A stretch of DNA of 64,000 nucleotides from Maratus speciosus (lineage: Eukaryota > Arthropoda > Arachnida > Araneae > Salticidae): the NCBI GenBank assembly GCA_963932465.1, contig CAWVRF010001075.1:62001-126000 (forward strand), in the 5' to 3' direction. Of this stretch, positions 1 to 10,639 are shown one piece after another. Position numbers and translations under genes: made by a program. Below the pieces are notes generated by a model. It was not told the DNA's origin, searched no databases, and was given only the letters and a program-made list of their open reading frames with translations. Position 1 is the stretch's first letter. Every line of letters begins with the position of its first letter.

Positions 1-598
1 ACCACCAGAGGAACACATTCTTATTTTGGGTACTATGGGCCCATGGTCGAAACTAGGAAGGGGCAAAGGTGACATGTTGCCTGGGCGCCAGAGCAAAAGG
101 CACCAAATGAAGATTTTGTTTGTAGTTTCAGACAAAAATGTATATTGGGAAAATGTATTTTAATTCAAGCAGTATTTGTTTTTCTTTCTTTTTATGCAAT
201 GTAGACACATGAGAAAAATTTTATTAGAATAATATCTAAAAAATTACATAATAAAGAGAAGTAAACAAAAACTGAAGCGCAGCATAACTTTTCTCTTTTT
301 CTCAGTATTTCAAATCCTTAACTTTTAAAATGTCTTTAACATTTCTTTGTTACAGGTTTCTTATATAAAATACACTTTTCCTAAAAATGTTCCCGCTTTT
401 TTAAGTATCCGAACAATTTATCTGTAACATTTTCGTAAAACTGGAATCCCCTTCTTCTTGTATCGAAGACTTTTTAAATTTCTTCTTTTGAATGGAAATG
501 ATTAAATAAATAATTTCATTTTCATACAATCCGCTGAAATAAATTCATACATCCGTCGCAACAACAACCTCCCCGTTTGATTGCTGTACACGCACAAA
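1..598. other. AT-rich stretch, no gene seen
   Basis: No coding exon is recognised. The first ~60 bases (around a TACTATGGGCCC motif) resemble the end module found again near 5690-5725 and 6830, so the window opens inside a dispersed repeat. The remainder is AT-rich with short homopolymer runs. Confidence 0.5.
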
Positions 599-746
599 AG
601 TAGAATAAACTTCGTTATATAGAATATATTTTTTGTAATATAGAGGTTGATTTACATGTTAATTGTGTTTAAAGCCAAGGTTCAGCAGAGAATTTCGTTA
701 AGTAGAATACTTCGTTAAATAGGGACTTCGGTAAAGTTCGACTGTA
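599..746. repeat. Tigger/pogo-type terminal fragment
   Basis: The right edge ends in TTCGACTG followed by TA, with CTTCGTTAAATAGGGACTTCG just inside. Its reverse complement matches the termini of the fuller element at 54162-55264 (CAGTCGAACCTCTATTT). Several internal 'cgttaaatag'-type echoes are present. No left terminus or transposase was found, so this is a decayed end of a TA-targeting element. Confidence 0.5.
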
Positions 747-769
747 TATGAAATACAAAGAAACTTGGA

Positions 770-900
770 AGCTAATGTTAAACCTATGGGAGCTAAGTTG
801 GAGACTTGAAATTTTGCATACTTATAGTTGAACACCTGAGATCACAAGACAAATCATAAAATTTTGAAAAGTATTATATTATTAGGGCATTTTAGGAGTT
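770..900 (+). repeat. Single monomer of the ~145-bp satellite
   Basis: It carries the conserved block 'gacttgaaattttgcatact', then a 'gaacacct' block and 'caaatcataaaattttgaaa'. These are the core of the array at 4085-5570. It stands alone here and is more diverged. Confidence 0.7.
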
Positions 901-952
901 CGACCATTTCTGCAACATTACATAATATTAATTTCCGCTTTTCATTCGTAGA

Positions 953-1015
953 AGTTATAGCGCAGTTGGTTAGAGTTTCGTACACAGAAGGTTGTAAGTT
1001 CAAATAACGCCGGTT
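953..1015 (+). pseudogene. tRNA-like sequence (tRNA pseudogene or SINE head)
   Basis: It shows an A-box-like stretch TAGCGCAGTTGGTTAGAG, followed about 20 bases later by a B-box-like GTAAGTTCAAATAACG, at tRNA-like spacing. The B box departs from the canonical GGTTCGAAT core and I cannot fold a complete acceptor stem, so a functional tRNA is unlikely. It may be a tRNA pseudogene or the head of a degraded SINE. Confidence 0.45.
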
Positions 1016-1604
1016 AAAGCTGAACATTTTCAAAACTTAAATGTGTAAAAAATTTTTGTGAAATTCCTATTTTAAAATAAATTTGTGAAGTATTGCGTGT
1101 TCCACCTCCTCCCTCACCCTAAAAAAAAAAAAAAAAAAAAAAAAAGAATAAACATTTTAAAAAACGGAATTTCATTGAAATTTTTTAAATCTAAAATATG
1201 TAATTATTTTAGGAGAATTTCTTTTTAAACATAAGTTTGTGTAGTATCGGGACTCCCCACCCCGAAAGAAATTAAATAAGAAGCAAAAACCTTAAAAAAG
1301 AATTAACCTTTTAAATACTAACATTCTGACATATGCTATAAATCTTCTTAATTTTTTTGTTTGATGCTGCCATCTACATGCATTTTTATGAATTAACAAA
1401 ATTCAAATGATTTGTAATGTCACATTATTTAATTTTAATCATTTCACCCAGTAATTATCATTATTTTATGTCTGATTTTCTTTATCAATTTTAAAATTTC
1501 AGATTATTTGAAACACCTAAAATTTTTAAAAAAGGAATTCCAGAAATTTTCCAGATTTTGAATTCCAGGGGGAGCGGTGACAGCATTTTTTTTTAATTGT
1601 AGCA
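1016..1604. other. AT-rich stretch with poly-A run
   Basis: Contains a poly-A run at about 1121-1145 after a CCTCCCTCACCC tract, otherwise AT-rich sequence. Two similar 'aaataag..tttgtg(a/t)agtat' blocks around 1075 and 1235 suggest a decayed duplication. No coding signal. Confidence 0.5.
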
Positions 1605-1800
1605 ATAAATTAAGTTGTAGACTTGAAATTTTGCATACTTATAGCTGAACACTTGCGATCACATGACAAATCATTAAATTTTCAAAAAGTCTTATATCAT
1701 TGACTCCTCTGGACTCTAACTTGTGTATTTTGAAGCGATTTTTCTCACTCAGCCCCTTATTAAGCTACAGCAAGATTCGTCCTCATTTGAAGTTTTGACC
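1605..1800 (+). repeat. Single monomer of the ~145-bp satellite
   Basis: Again carries the 'gacttgaaattttgcatact' block, a 'gaacact' block, 'caaatcattaaattttcaaa' and a trailing 'tgtgtattttgaagcgattt..tcactcagcccctta', so slightly more than one unit of the 4085-5570 array. A 60-codon open frame starting at 1723 is a by-product. Confidence 0.7.
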
Positions 1801-2269
1801 AAAGAGTCATATCATCAAGGCCTTTCGATTGGTGTAGTGTATGTTAACACCAGGCAATTAAGGCTGTTCTTAACTGCTCTGCTCAACAAGCAAAAAACGT
1901 TTTGACATATTTACAAATTCATTTCCTAACGGAAAGATATAAAATTGGAAAGCCCTGCCATAGAAGCGATTTGGAATCGAACTGTTTTTTCCATTTTTTG
2001 ATCATTGAGTTATAAGCAAATTCGATCACGTGACAAACCCGCTTTTCGTCCGCTCTTGAGTGCTCTTTCTCCCTTCGCGCGGAAATTCTGTTCAAAACGC
2101 CTACTTTGACATTATTTTCTGAAAGATCTATTGCGTTTGCAAAAAAAATGGAAAAAACAGCTCAATTACATAGTTTCTGAACAACAACACCAGCAAGGTT
2201 CATGCATTTTCGAACAAAAATAAATTAAAACTTATGTCAGAAAGTTGCCCTTTTTGATTTGAGAACACC
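1801..2269. other. No gene seen
   Basis: Moderately AT-rich sequence including a 'ttgccctttttgatttgagaacacccttaa' segment. A related 'gatcggaatacacccttaac' segment occurs near 22020, and related 'cgccaactttgacagcgtt' wording near 21860, so this is probably a dispersed repeat. No exon structure is visible. Confidence 0.4.
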
Positions 2270-2900
2270 CTTAAGGGAAATAATCCCCATTGGAGGGGGG
2301 GGGGGTCAGGAAATGTATTTTTTCATGAAACATATCGTTTTAAGGCTCTTGGCCTATACATTACTAAGCACCCACCTCCTTAACTCATATTTTTTTTCCG
2401 CTAGTACCTTTGTTTGTCATGATATGAGTCCGGTTTTCTGGGCCATGGAGAAGGGGGGGGGGAGCACAAACAAAGTTTTAAAATTGTAGCATTTTCTACA
2501 CTAAATATCATTTTAGATTTTTTTTTTACGAAGCCCTGTGATAAATATTATTTATAAAATATAAAAATTTCAAAGACAGGTGGTGTATTCCGGGGACGGG
2601 ATAGTAAGGCTCGAAGAGGGGGGAGGGTATTTTAAACTTTTTCCGAACCTCTCATGTGATTGTATATCAGTGGAAAGCCCTGTGACCACTCTTCCATACT
2701 ATGCATCTTCCGGTTCCTCTCCAATACCGCCCCCCCCCCCCGAAGGAGCGACTTTTCTAACTTTTACCGACACCCCTCATGTGATTATGTGTGTACATTA
2801 CTAAGCACACTATATATCATTGGACAGCCATTTGACCACTCTCATATTATGCAGCATAGCCTTATACAGGGTTTCAAGTGCTGCGCAGAAATAGCGTTTT
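2270..2900. repeat. Diverged tandem repeat with long G/C homopolymers
   Basis: A repeated wording ('tacattactaagcac', 'ccctgtgaccactctt', 'acacccctcatgtgatt') occurs two or more times in this block and once more at 5575-5660. Each unit has a G run or C run of about nine bases or more (near 2296, 2452 and 2731). The overlapping open frames here come from low-complexity sequence and should not be read as genes. Confidence 0.55.
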
Positions 2901-3029
2901 TCCTTAAATTTGCGCCAAAACGTACTTAGTACCAAAATGAAATTTAGCTCAGAGATCGTATTTAGCAGATCGTTTTAGCAAAACGATCCGAGAAACAAAG
3001 AAAAATTCCATTTTTAACTTTTCTCAGAT

Positions 3030-3745
3030 TCCAATTTCGTCAAAAAAGGAAAAAAGCGCTATCAAAAGATTGCGAATTTCGTCAAAAAATCGCGAAAAGC
3101 ACGTGAATTTTGTCAAAAAATTGCGAAAAACGTGCGAATTTTATCAAAAGATCGCGAAAAACGCGCCATATTCGTCAAAGGATCACGAAAAATGGGAATT
3201 TAGTCAAAAAAACAGACAAAACGCGGTCAAAAAATCGCGAAACAAATAGCAAATTTCGTCAAAATACCGGGAGAAACACGCAAATTTCGTCGAAAGACCG
3301 CAAAAAATACACGAATTCCGTCAAAAGATCGCAAAAAAACGTGAATTTTTTCAAAGGATTGCTAGTTTCGTGAAAAAAGGAACAAAACGCGAAGTTTTGT
3401 CAAAAGTTCGCAAAAAAGCGCAAGTTTTGTCTATAGATCGCAAAAAAGGGCAAGTTTTCGCAGAATATCACGAAAAATGCAAATTTCGTCGAAAGATTGC
3501 GAAAAATAAGAGAAATCGTACAAAGGTCGCGAAAAACTTGCGATTTTCGCCAAAAGATCCCGAAAAATATGCGAATTTAGTCAAAAGATCGCCAAAAAAT
3601 ACTAATTTCGTGAAAAAATCGCAAAAATATGCGAATTTCTTCAAAAGATCTCAAAAAAACACTCAAATTTTGGTAAGGGGTCGTGAATTTCGTCAAAGGA
3701 TCGCGAAAAACGCGCTAATTTCGTGAAATGGTTGCGGAGATTTTG
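3030..3745 (+). repeat. 31-bp minisatellite array, copy 1
   Basis: More than 20 diverged units built on 'aatttcgtcaaaagatcgcg' followed by 'aaaaacgcg'. Each unit has one CGCGAAAA-like and one TTTCGTCAAA-like block. The array yields long lysine/arginine/asparagine-rich open frames (3110-3373, 3370-3726) because stop codons are scarce in the unit, not because it is a gene. The same unit occurs in the opposite orientation at 24540-26140. Confidence 0.9.
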
Positions 3746-4000
3746 TGTTTATTTTATTTTGTGATTTGCTGAATTTAGGTACCTAAAGGTTCCTTTTTAT
3801 GCGAAATATATGGCCTTTTTTGGTCCCTTTTTTTGAAAAAAATAGTCCCCCCTTTTACCACTTTTTACTACAAAAGTTGAGTGGGAGTCCTGTTTGTTGT
3901 ATTCATGGGCTTTTTATCGATTAGTTAAATTTACTGCTCTAAAATAATATTTTGTAAAGCCAAATAAACTGATTTTTTTTCTTCCTGCTGCTAATTTTTA
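3746..4000. other. Spacer between minisatellite and hairpin
   Basis: T-rich sequence with a small imperfect fold around 'ggtacctaaaggttcc'. It links the minisatellite to the hairpin and satellite array. The corresponding spacer of the inverted copy (24115-24540) is longer and contains G-runs. Confidence 0.4.
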
Positions 4001-4027
4001 GGGTTTCGTTCATCTGACGAAACCCTA
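4001..4027. repeat. Hairpin AGGGTTTCGT / ACGAAACCCT
   Basis: A 10-base perfect inverted repeat with a seven-base loop (TCATCTG), followed by a T/C-rich tract full of CTGTCTGTC. An equivalent hairpin (GTTTCGT loop ACGAAAC) lies in the other orientation at about 24088-24106, with the same neighbours. The right-hand half ACGAAACCCT recurs alone at 5865-5874 and 7990-7999, so the pair may mark the ends of a repeat element. Confidence 0.75.
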
Positions 4028-4084
4028 TTCGCCTCGCTCCTCTGTCTGTCCGTCTGTCTGTTCGTCACAGAGACCTTTCTCAGA

Positions 4085-5570
4085 AACTATACATGTTGGA
4101 GGCTTGAAATTTTGCATACTTATAGATGAACACCACACATCATATGACAAATCATAAAATTTTGAAAAAATCGTACATTTAACCCTTTGGTCTCCCACAT
4201 GTGTATTTTAAACAATTATTTCTAAGTGAGTCCCTAATTAGGTTGCAGGCGTGAAATTTCACGTACTTATAGACGGACACCTCAGATCAAACGACAAATC
4301 ATAAAATTTTGAAAAAGTCGTACATTTAACCCTTCGGGCTCCCACATGTGTATTTTAAACAATTCTTTCTATGTGAGCCTCTAATTGGGTTGGAGGCGTG
4401 AAATTTTGCATACTTATAGCTGAATACCTCAGATCAAGCGACAAATCATAAAATTTTGATAAAGTCGTACATTTAACCCTTCGGGCTCCACATGTGTATT
4501 TTAAACAATTCTTTCTATATGAGCCCCTAATTAGGTTGGAGGCGTGAAATTGTACATACTTATAGCTGCACACCTCACATCAAACGACAAACTAAACTAC
4601 AAAATTTTGAAAAAAGTCGTACATTTAACCCTTTGACCTCCTACATATGTATTTTAAACAATTCTTTCTAAGTTAGCCCCTAATTAGGTTGGAGGCGTGA
4701 AATTTTGCATACTTATAGCTGCATACCTCACATCAAACGACAAATCATAAAATTTTGAAAAAATCGTACACTTAACCCTTTGGGCTCCCACATGTGTATT
4801 TTAAACAATTCTTTCTAAGTGAACCCTAATTAGGTTGGAGGGGGGGGGGGGATTTTGCATACTTATAGCTGAGCACCTCGCATCAAACGACAAATCATAA
4901 AATTTTCAAAAAGTCGTACATTTAACCCTTTCGGCTCCCACATGTGTATTTTAAACAATTCTTTCTAAGTGAGCCCCTAATTAGGTTGGAGGCGTGAAAT
5001 TTTGCATACATATAGCTGAGCACCTCACATCAAACGGCAAATCATAACATTTTGAAAAAGTCGTACATTTAACCTTTTGGGCTCCTACATGTATATTTTA
5101 AACAATTCTTTCTAAGTGACACTCTATTTAGGTTGGAGGCGTGAAATTTTGCATACTTATAGCTGAATACCATCATGCGACAAATCATAAAAATTTGAAA
5201 AAGTCGTACATTTAACCCTTTGGGATCCCACATGCGTATTTTAAGCAATTCTTTCTAACTGAGCTATTCTAATTGAACTATTAATATGGAGATTTGAAAT
5301 TTTGCATACTTATAGCAGAACACCTAAGGTCAGGTGATAAATCATAAAATATTGAAAAAGTCTTACGTTTAACCCTTTGGGCTACCACATATATATTTTA
5401 AGCAATTATTTCTAAGAGAGCCCCTAATTAAGTTGGAGACATGAATTTTTGCATACGTATAGCTGAATACCTCAGACCACACGACAAATCATAAATTTTT
5501 CAAAAAGTCTTATATTACTTACTCCTCCGTGCTTTAACTTGTATATTTTAAGCAATTTTTCTAACCTCCG
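4085..5570 (+). repeat. Tandem satellite, ~145-bp unit, about ten copies
   Basis: Each unit reads: 'ggttggaggcgtgaaatttt', 'gcatacttatagctga', a 'cacctcacatcaaacgacaa' block, 'atcataaaattttgaaaaag', 'tcgtacatttaaccctttgg', 'gctcccacatgtgtatttta', 'aacaattctttctaagtgag', 'cccctaatta'. Copies differ by scattered substitutions. One (near 4840) has its 'cgtgaa' replaced by a run of G. The last two or three copies are more divergent than the central ones. The 72-codon minus-strand frame at 4355-4573 is a by-product. Confidence 0.95.
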
Positions 5571-5574
5571 GCCT

Positions 5575-5900
5575 TTTCACCCGGGGAGCACTTTTCCAAC
5601 TTCTGCCGACACCCCTTTGACCATTCTTTTATATTATGCACCATAGCCTTACATATTTTAGTTCCACTTTTTACCGCCTGGGGCGCCTACTTATCTCGGG
5701 TGCTATGGGCCCAATCCCTTCGACTAATATGTATACGGATAGTATGTAAAACGGAGTTTCGTTCGGATAGAGGTTTGTTTAGAATAGAGTGCGCCCCTGG
5801 TTGCGAAATTTAGAACTAACAGATTTTCTAAAGGATAAAGTGTTTTGAAAGGAATATTAAACGAAACCCTCTGTGCGATCTGTGATCACACATACCCACT
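5575..5900 (+). repeat. End module of the compound repeat, copy 1
   Basis: Begins with the 'acttctgccgacaccccttt' wording also seen near 2765. It passes through a 'gtgctatgggcccaatccc' motif and ends at 'attaaacgaaaccctctgtg'. A second copy is present at about 6770-6862 plus 7862-8015, where a hAT MITE splits it. This uninterrupted copy therefore serves as the paralogous empty site for that insertion. Confidence 0.75.
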
Positions 5901-6039
5901 TGTTCATTATTGCAAACTGTACCCAATTGTCATTTAGAATGGCCATAGTTAGCAAAATGTGTGGAGAAATTTTATCTGAGTAATTATTCTTTCAAATGTC
6001 AAAATATTTTCGAGATAGCAATAATTTTAATTTTTACTT

Positions 6040-6610
6040 TCTTCTACCTTTACAAGAAGAAAGTATTGGATTCGTGAAAATGTTCGGTTTTCGACGGATT
6101 TACACGTTTTAGGGGTCAGAGATTCCGAAAAACATGTTTTTACAAAATGTCTGTCTGTCTGTATGTGTGTATGTATGTGACACAAATTTTGTGGGCGCTC
6201 TATCTCAAGAACTAATGCACGGAATTTAATAAAAATTTATATTGTTAGTCCCTGATATAAATTGGTGCTTATTTGTTTTTGGTGTAAATCGCTCAACAGG
6301 TGGCGCTGCTATGCAACATTTTTTACGATTTCCGCAATACCCCAATCCAGAACTAATGCACGGATTTTCATCAAACTGCAGATTCAGGTATACCTTGATA
6401 TGAATTAGAGCTGTTTATGTTTTGGTTCAAAACGCTCAACAGCTGGCGCTGCTATGCTGCTTTTTTCAGAATTTCCACTATAGCTCTCAAGAACAAATGC
6501 ACGAATTTTCATCAAACTTCAGATTCAGGTATACCTTGATATCAATCAGTGCTGTTTGTGTGATTTATATAGAAGAAAGTTTTGTGATGGCCATAACATA
6601 CTAGTTAGGA
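6040..6610 (+). repeat. Interspersed repeat with ~130-bp internal repeats
   Basis: Opens near an imperfect CTTTCTTCT...AGAAGAAAG hairpin. It then repeats two to three times the wording 'aactaatgcacggattttca' and 'cgctcaacaggtggcgctgc'. It ends around 'tagaagaaagttttgtgatggcc' near 6591. It has the look of a non-coding dispersed element. The class was not determined, and I found no target duplication. Confidence 0.6.
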
Positions 6611-6862
6611 GTTTATTAGCATTAGAATTTCAGTCTGCACCAAAAACAGAATTTTAATTTTATTGCTACAAAATTAGATTTTTGCTGCTCCAAAAATGGA
6701 TTTTTTTCTGCTACAATGGGGCTCCAAAATGGCTTTAGTGTACTTTCATCCCTGCTTATATGTTTACATTAATAGTAGTGAAGTTCCTCTTTTTACTACC
6801 AGGGGTGCTTTCTAATCTCTGGTTCTATAGGCCTGATCTCCTCGACTAATACATCTACGCAT
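6611..6862 (+). repeat. End module copy 2, left part
   Basis: From about 6770 ('aagttcctctttttactacc') to the insertion point at 6862 this follows the end module at about 5650-5725. The homologous text resumes at 7862 on the far side of the hAT MITE. Before 6770 the sequence is unclassified. Confidence 0.65.
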
Positions 6863-7861
6863 TATAGGTGAAAACTGGGAAATTGAGTTAGTAGCCAGTG
6901 GCCGGTAGACTCAGTTTCATTAGTGGCCACTTTTTAAGGTTAGCGGCCACTATAATGTTTCAAACTTTCTTGACATCTACATAAACTATAATTGTTGTGT
7001 ATATATACATATTTTTCTATAAATCAGTTTTATACCAGCCAACTATTCATGATAAGAATAGGGAAGCAGTCAAAATTCAAGAAAATTACTTTAAAACCAC
7101 AGAATCTATTATTATTTTTTTTTTTTTAGAATATATTTTTAGATTATTTGTATAGGTTCATATACACTATAATCAATTAAATTACTATTACTTATTTTAT
7201 ATATAAAAAATAACTACTAAATCAAAATTCCAACAGTTAGGTGTATACAATAAAAAAAATGATCAAATAAAGCACAATAAAATGTTATTTGGATTTTATT
7301 TAATAAGTAAATGTGTTATACTATACACATATATACAGTTGAAATCGAAGCTGATGAGTGTGTTCCGCAGGATTAAACAGTATTACCTGAAGAAAAATAA
7401 TCTAACTGGTGAGCATGTGGCAGGAGTCGAAATATTGAACATACTGCAATGTCCTAAAAATCCAAAAAAAAAAAAAAAAAAAGGAATACATTATTTGAAA
7501 GCATGTGGAGTTAAAGATATGATGAATATATTTTGCAGAATAAAACTGTATTTCTTGAAAAAATAATCCAACTGAAAAGCAATGGCGAAAAGCCGAAATA
7601 TTGAAAATACAGCTAAATCATTCTAATCTGCTTGCATCCAGTAGAAAAAAGAATTAACCAGTTTTCTAATTAGATGTAACCAAAGTAGAGATGCATATTT
7701 CTATGAAAAAAGCTATATTTCACTTGGCGATCAATAACAGATTTTTTATCGCCACTTGGCGAGTGGCGACTAGGGTGGCGATCGATGGCCGATTTTTTAA
7801 TCGCCACTTTTACAACTTTAATCGCCACGTGGCGAGTGGCGACCGCCAATTTTCACCTATA
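6863..7861. mobile_element. Non-autonomous hAT-type element, copy A (999 bp)
   Basis: The termini are TATAGGTGAAAACTGGG on the left and the complement of CCAATTTTCACCTATA on the right. It is flanked by an exact 8-bp duplication, CTACGCAT, at 6855-6862 and 7862-7869, as expected of hAT transposition. The subterminal regions are rich in TGGCCACT/TCGCCACT motifs. Internally it has a run of about 17 A and two similar 'cagaataaaactgtatttct'-like blocks. The 94-codon frame at 7282-7566 has no recognisable domain. Copy B at 30679-31585 is about 90 bp shorter. Confidence 0.92.
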
Positions 7862-8020
7862 CTACGCATGGATTATAAAACGGAGTTTTGTTCGAATAGA
7901 TGTTTTTTTAGAATAGAATGCGTCCCCTATTGGTGAATGGGGAACTAGCAGATTTTGCAACAGGATTAAGTGTTGAAAGAAATATTAAACGAAACCCTAT
8001 GTGTGATCTGTGATCTCACT
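7862..8020 (+). repeat. End module copy 2, right part
   Basis: After the duplicated CTACGCAT the sequence resumes as in 5735-5890: 'taaaacggagttttgttcg', 'agaatagaatgcgtcccct', 'gaaatattaaacgaaaccct', 'tgatctgtgatc'. This confirms that the hAT element landed inside an existing repeat. Confidence 0.8.
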
Positions 8021-8762
8021 TGCCCAAATTTCGTGGGGTATTTTCTTAGTTCGCGGATGATTTTGAGTCAGTCGTACAAACAATCTGTAGAAAATCTTTT
8101 AGCCCTATATAATACATTTTGATCTTCTTTTCAATGAAATTTGTTCTAAATTCGTATAGCGATTTTTCCATTTTGCACAATTTCTTTTTAATCACTTTAG
8201 AGTAAATTGAAGTTTCTGCTTTTATTAAAGAATCTGGTATCTAATCTTTGCCACCCAAAGTTAAATATCACAACCTTGTATGGAAAAAAATTTTTGTTTG
8301 GAAATTATATTAATATTAATATCAAAATTTTAAGTTTCTCTACCTACCTGCGGTCGTTGTAAGAGGCCTGGTGGAAAAAATATTTGTTTTGAAAGTACTC
8401 TTTTTATTTTCACGTATTTTTGACGACTACATATTGTTGATTTTATTTTCGAATAGGTAATTTTTAAAAGGAAAAAGGTGACTGCAGTTCAGCGCTCTTA
8501 GTTTGTGGTATGATTACAATTCTTCAGAAACATTCATGTTATTAATAATGCCTTTTTCTTAATTTATTTATTGCATGCCACTTGGCGTACTTTTCAAGTG
8601 GAATATTGTTATGACAATTTTATGCACAGTTTATGACAATTATATGCACATTCAATATAATCTACGTTGCTGCCAAAGAACTGCCTTTATAAATAAAAAC
8701 ATAAAGACGTATCACATGCTGAGATTGAAACTTTGTTCAAACTATGACAATCAACTTTCTAA
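8021..8762. other. No gene seen
   Basis: AT-rich. Small open frames at 8575-9003 run into the MITE region and show no family resemblance or splice structure. Confidence 0.4.
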
Positions 8763-8939
8763 CGATGCTAACAAAAAAGATAGACTACCGCGGTGCGTTA
8801 CACTCGTCTCATTTTTAGACCACCTGAGTCAATTGATGCTTCGAATCCACCAGTGCAGGTGCACGAAAAGAGCATCACATGACTCTAGCGGTCTAAGGCG
8901 TCAGGTACCGCAGCAGCCTATCTTTTTTTTCTGGCCTCG
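8763..8939. mobile_element. Foldback MITE, CGAGGCTAAC family, degraded copy
   Basis: A diverged copy of the ~187-bp palindromic element seen intact at 9374, 10640, 15014 and 20201. It keeps 'gactaccgcggtg', 'agagcatcacatgactctag' and 'ggcctcg'. The flanks 'actttctaa' and 'gtttctaga' could be an eroded 9-bp duplication. Confidence 0.7.
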
Positions 8940-9122
8940 GTTTCTAGAACATAACAAAACTTACCTAATTTCTCGTTTCTCGCCCACAGATCTTTTAAAT
9001 TAAATATTTTTGCCTATGCCATCAAAAGGGCTTGAATTTGAAATGATAACGTTTAGAAACGGAATTTCAAGACGGAGACATTATGAGAGTGGCGACACAC
9101 GCACAGCGCAGAAGTACGGTAC

Positions 9123-9273
9123 GGCGCACCACACACCAGAGAGACATGCGACAATAGTTGTGAGACGGGAGACAAATTCTGCTGTTCAAACAGGTTTTTT
9201 CTTTGTTAACAGAATGAAATTGTGGCATGCCTCACGCTTTTTTGTTGCATGTCTCCCTGGTGTGTGGCGCGCC
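9123..9273. mobile_element. Foldback MITE, CACACACCAG family, copy 1
   Basis: The arms GGCGCACCACACACCAGAGA and the complement of CCTGGTGTGTGGCGCGCC pair over about 27 bases including GAGACATGC. A second copy lies at 22341-22490. The middle shares 'tttgttaacag' with that copy. No clear target duplication was seen. Confidence 0.8.
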
Positions 9274-9360
9274 TAACCTGCATTCCAAAATTTGGCGATA
9301 CGTACCTGAATGAATAAGACGTGGGTGCCTCTATATGAGAGGTGCGACGTATGGACACAA

Positions 9361-9694
9361 AATGGACTTTACCCGAGGCTAACGAAAACGACAGGCTACC
9401 GCGGTGGGTGCGATTGTTCTTTTTTTACAGACCGCTGGAGTCACGTGATGCTGGAATGCACCAATGAAGTTGTGAGAAAAGAGCATCACGTGACTCCAGC
9501 GGTCTGTAAAAAAAGAAGAATCGGACCAACCGCGGTAGCCTGTCTTTCTCGGTAGCCTCGGACTTTACCCATGTGACGTCAGCCGCGGGTAAACAGAAGA
9601 AAAATACCAATAGGCGTGAAGAACATTTTAACAGTGCTTCCTCTTCGTCCAATAAACAGTCTTTTTCGGAGGGAAAATTCCCGCAAAGTCCATT
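9361..9694. mobile_element. MITE of the GGACTTTACCC family, interrupted
   Basis: Starts at AATGGACTTTACC (9361-9373), is split by the MITE at 9374-9560, resumes with GACTTTACCCATGTGACGTC and ends at AAAGTCCATT. The sequence just inside the terminus contains TGACGTCA, the consensus CREB/ATF-type palindrome, as do most copies of this family. Confidence 0.8.
9374..9560. mobile_element. Foldback MITE, CGAGGCTAAC family, nested copy
   Basis: A 187-bp near-palindrome with termini CGAGGCTAACGA and CGGTAGCCTCG. The arms include GACAGGCTACCGCGGTGGGT and ACAGACCGCTGGAGTCACGT. It is flanked by the exact 9-bp duplication GACTTTACC (9365-9373 and 9561-9569). Nine-base duplications are typical of Mutator-like elements, so this is probably a Mutator-type MITE. 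It inserted into the GGACTTTACCC MITE. Confidence 0.9.
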
Positions 9695-9780
9695 GGATTG
9701 GTTTGGACAATCTTAATTAAAGATGAATCGTCAAATTAATTTTGTCAGCTTGTCCCACTTTTCTAGAGAACTCATCCAGT

Positions 9781-9938
9781 GGATTTTACCCATGTCACAT
9801 CAGCTGCGGATACACAGAAGAAAAAGACCAATAGGCGTGAAAAACATGTTATCACTGTTCCCCGTTCGCCCAATAAGCAACCCTTTTCGGAGAGTATATA
9901 CCCGCAAGCGCATGGCTGTTGCCAGACGTGGGTGAAAT
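9781..9938. mobile_element. MITE of the GGACTTTACCC family
   Basis: Begins GGATTTTACCCATGTCACATC, carries the family interior 'accaataggcgtgaaaaaca' and ends at 'gccagacgtgggtgaaat'. It is more diverged than the other copies, and its CRE-like motif is mutated. Confidence 0.75.
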
Positions 9939-10325
9939 ATAGTTTTGTTTTACGATAATTTAGACAAAACATCTGTCTAGGTATGTTTCTTCTGCTTATG
10001 TCGGAAATCTCATACAGGGTAATTTCAGATGACGTCACAAATTGACCATTGGAGATCAAACAACGATTGGAGGGAAGTTGTGATTGGTAGATAAGAGCAT
10101 TGTGGGCGCGGTTGAACGTCAACCAAGCTGTTGTGATTGGCGGATAAAAATCTCAACAGCTGATTGCAACTTCCTTATAGGAGCATCCTAGTAAGACATG
10201 TTCACAAGCATTAGTTTGGCGATAAGGGCAGACTCGCGAAGATGTTTGGCGAGAAAATCGTCTCAATCGATCAAATTTCATTTTAGCAAGGAAATCGTCT
10301 CAATCAATCACATTTTATATCCAAC
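9939..10325. other. Short dispersed repeats, no gene
   Basis: Contains a near-direct duplication of 'ttgtgattggyrgataa' (about 10078 and 10131) and a 'caagcattagtttggcgata' segment. Relatives of the latter occur near 13070 and 18725. No exon structure is visible. Confidence 0.4.
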
Positions 10326-10494
10326 GGACTTTACCCATGAATGGCAACAGCCACGCCTCTGCGGGGAAAAACCCTCCGAAAAAAACTGTTTATTGGACAA
10401 ATGGAGAGCAGTGTTAAAATGCCCTTCACGCCTGTTGATGTTTTTCTTCTGTTTACCCACGGCTGGCGTCCCATGAGTAAAGTCTATTTTATTT
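10326..10494. mobile_element. MITE of the GGACTTTACCC family, inverted copy
   Basis: Runs in the opposite sense to its neighbours: it starts GGACTTTACCCATGAATGGC, carries 'cttcacgcctgttgatgttt' and ends 'ggctggcgtcccatgagtaaagtc'. Confidence 0.8.
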
Positions 10495-10639
10495 TATGTC
10501 GTCAGTTTCATATGGTGCCATCGTACTTTCACTCGAATTCGCACAGAAGTTTATTATTATGTTCTGATTTATTGGTTACCATAATTGGAATAAAACTTAT
10601 TCTGAGCACGCGCTCAGTCAACGGGCCCTACAGACAATG

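Noticed and set aside
953..1015. Functional tRNA gene
   Set aside because: The B box is degenerate and no acceptor stem was found.
3110..3726. Basic open frames of 87 and 118 codons
   Set aside because: They are translations of the 31-bp minisatellite and have no initiator context, splice sites or domain.
6040..6610. Helitron assignment
   Set aside because: A hairpin and a CTAGT-like end are visible nearby, but no 5' TC boundary, no A/T insertion site and no Rep/helicase sequence.
7282..7566. 94-codon frame in hAT MITE copy A
   Set aside because: It crosses an A-run and is not preserved in copy B.
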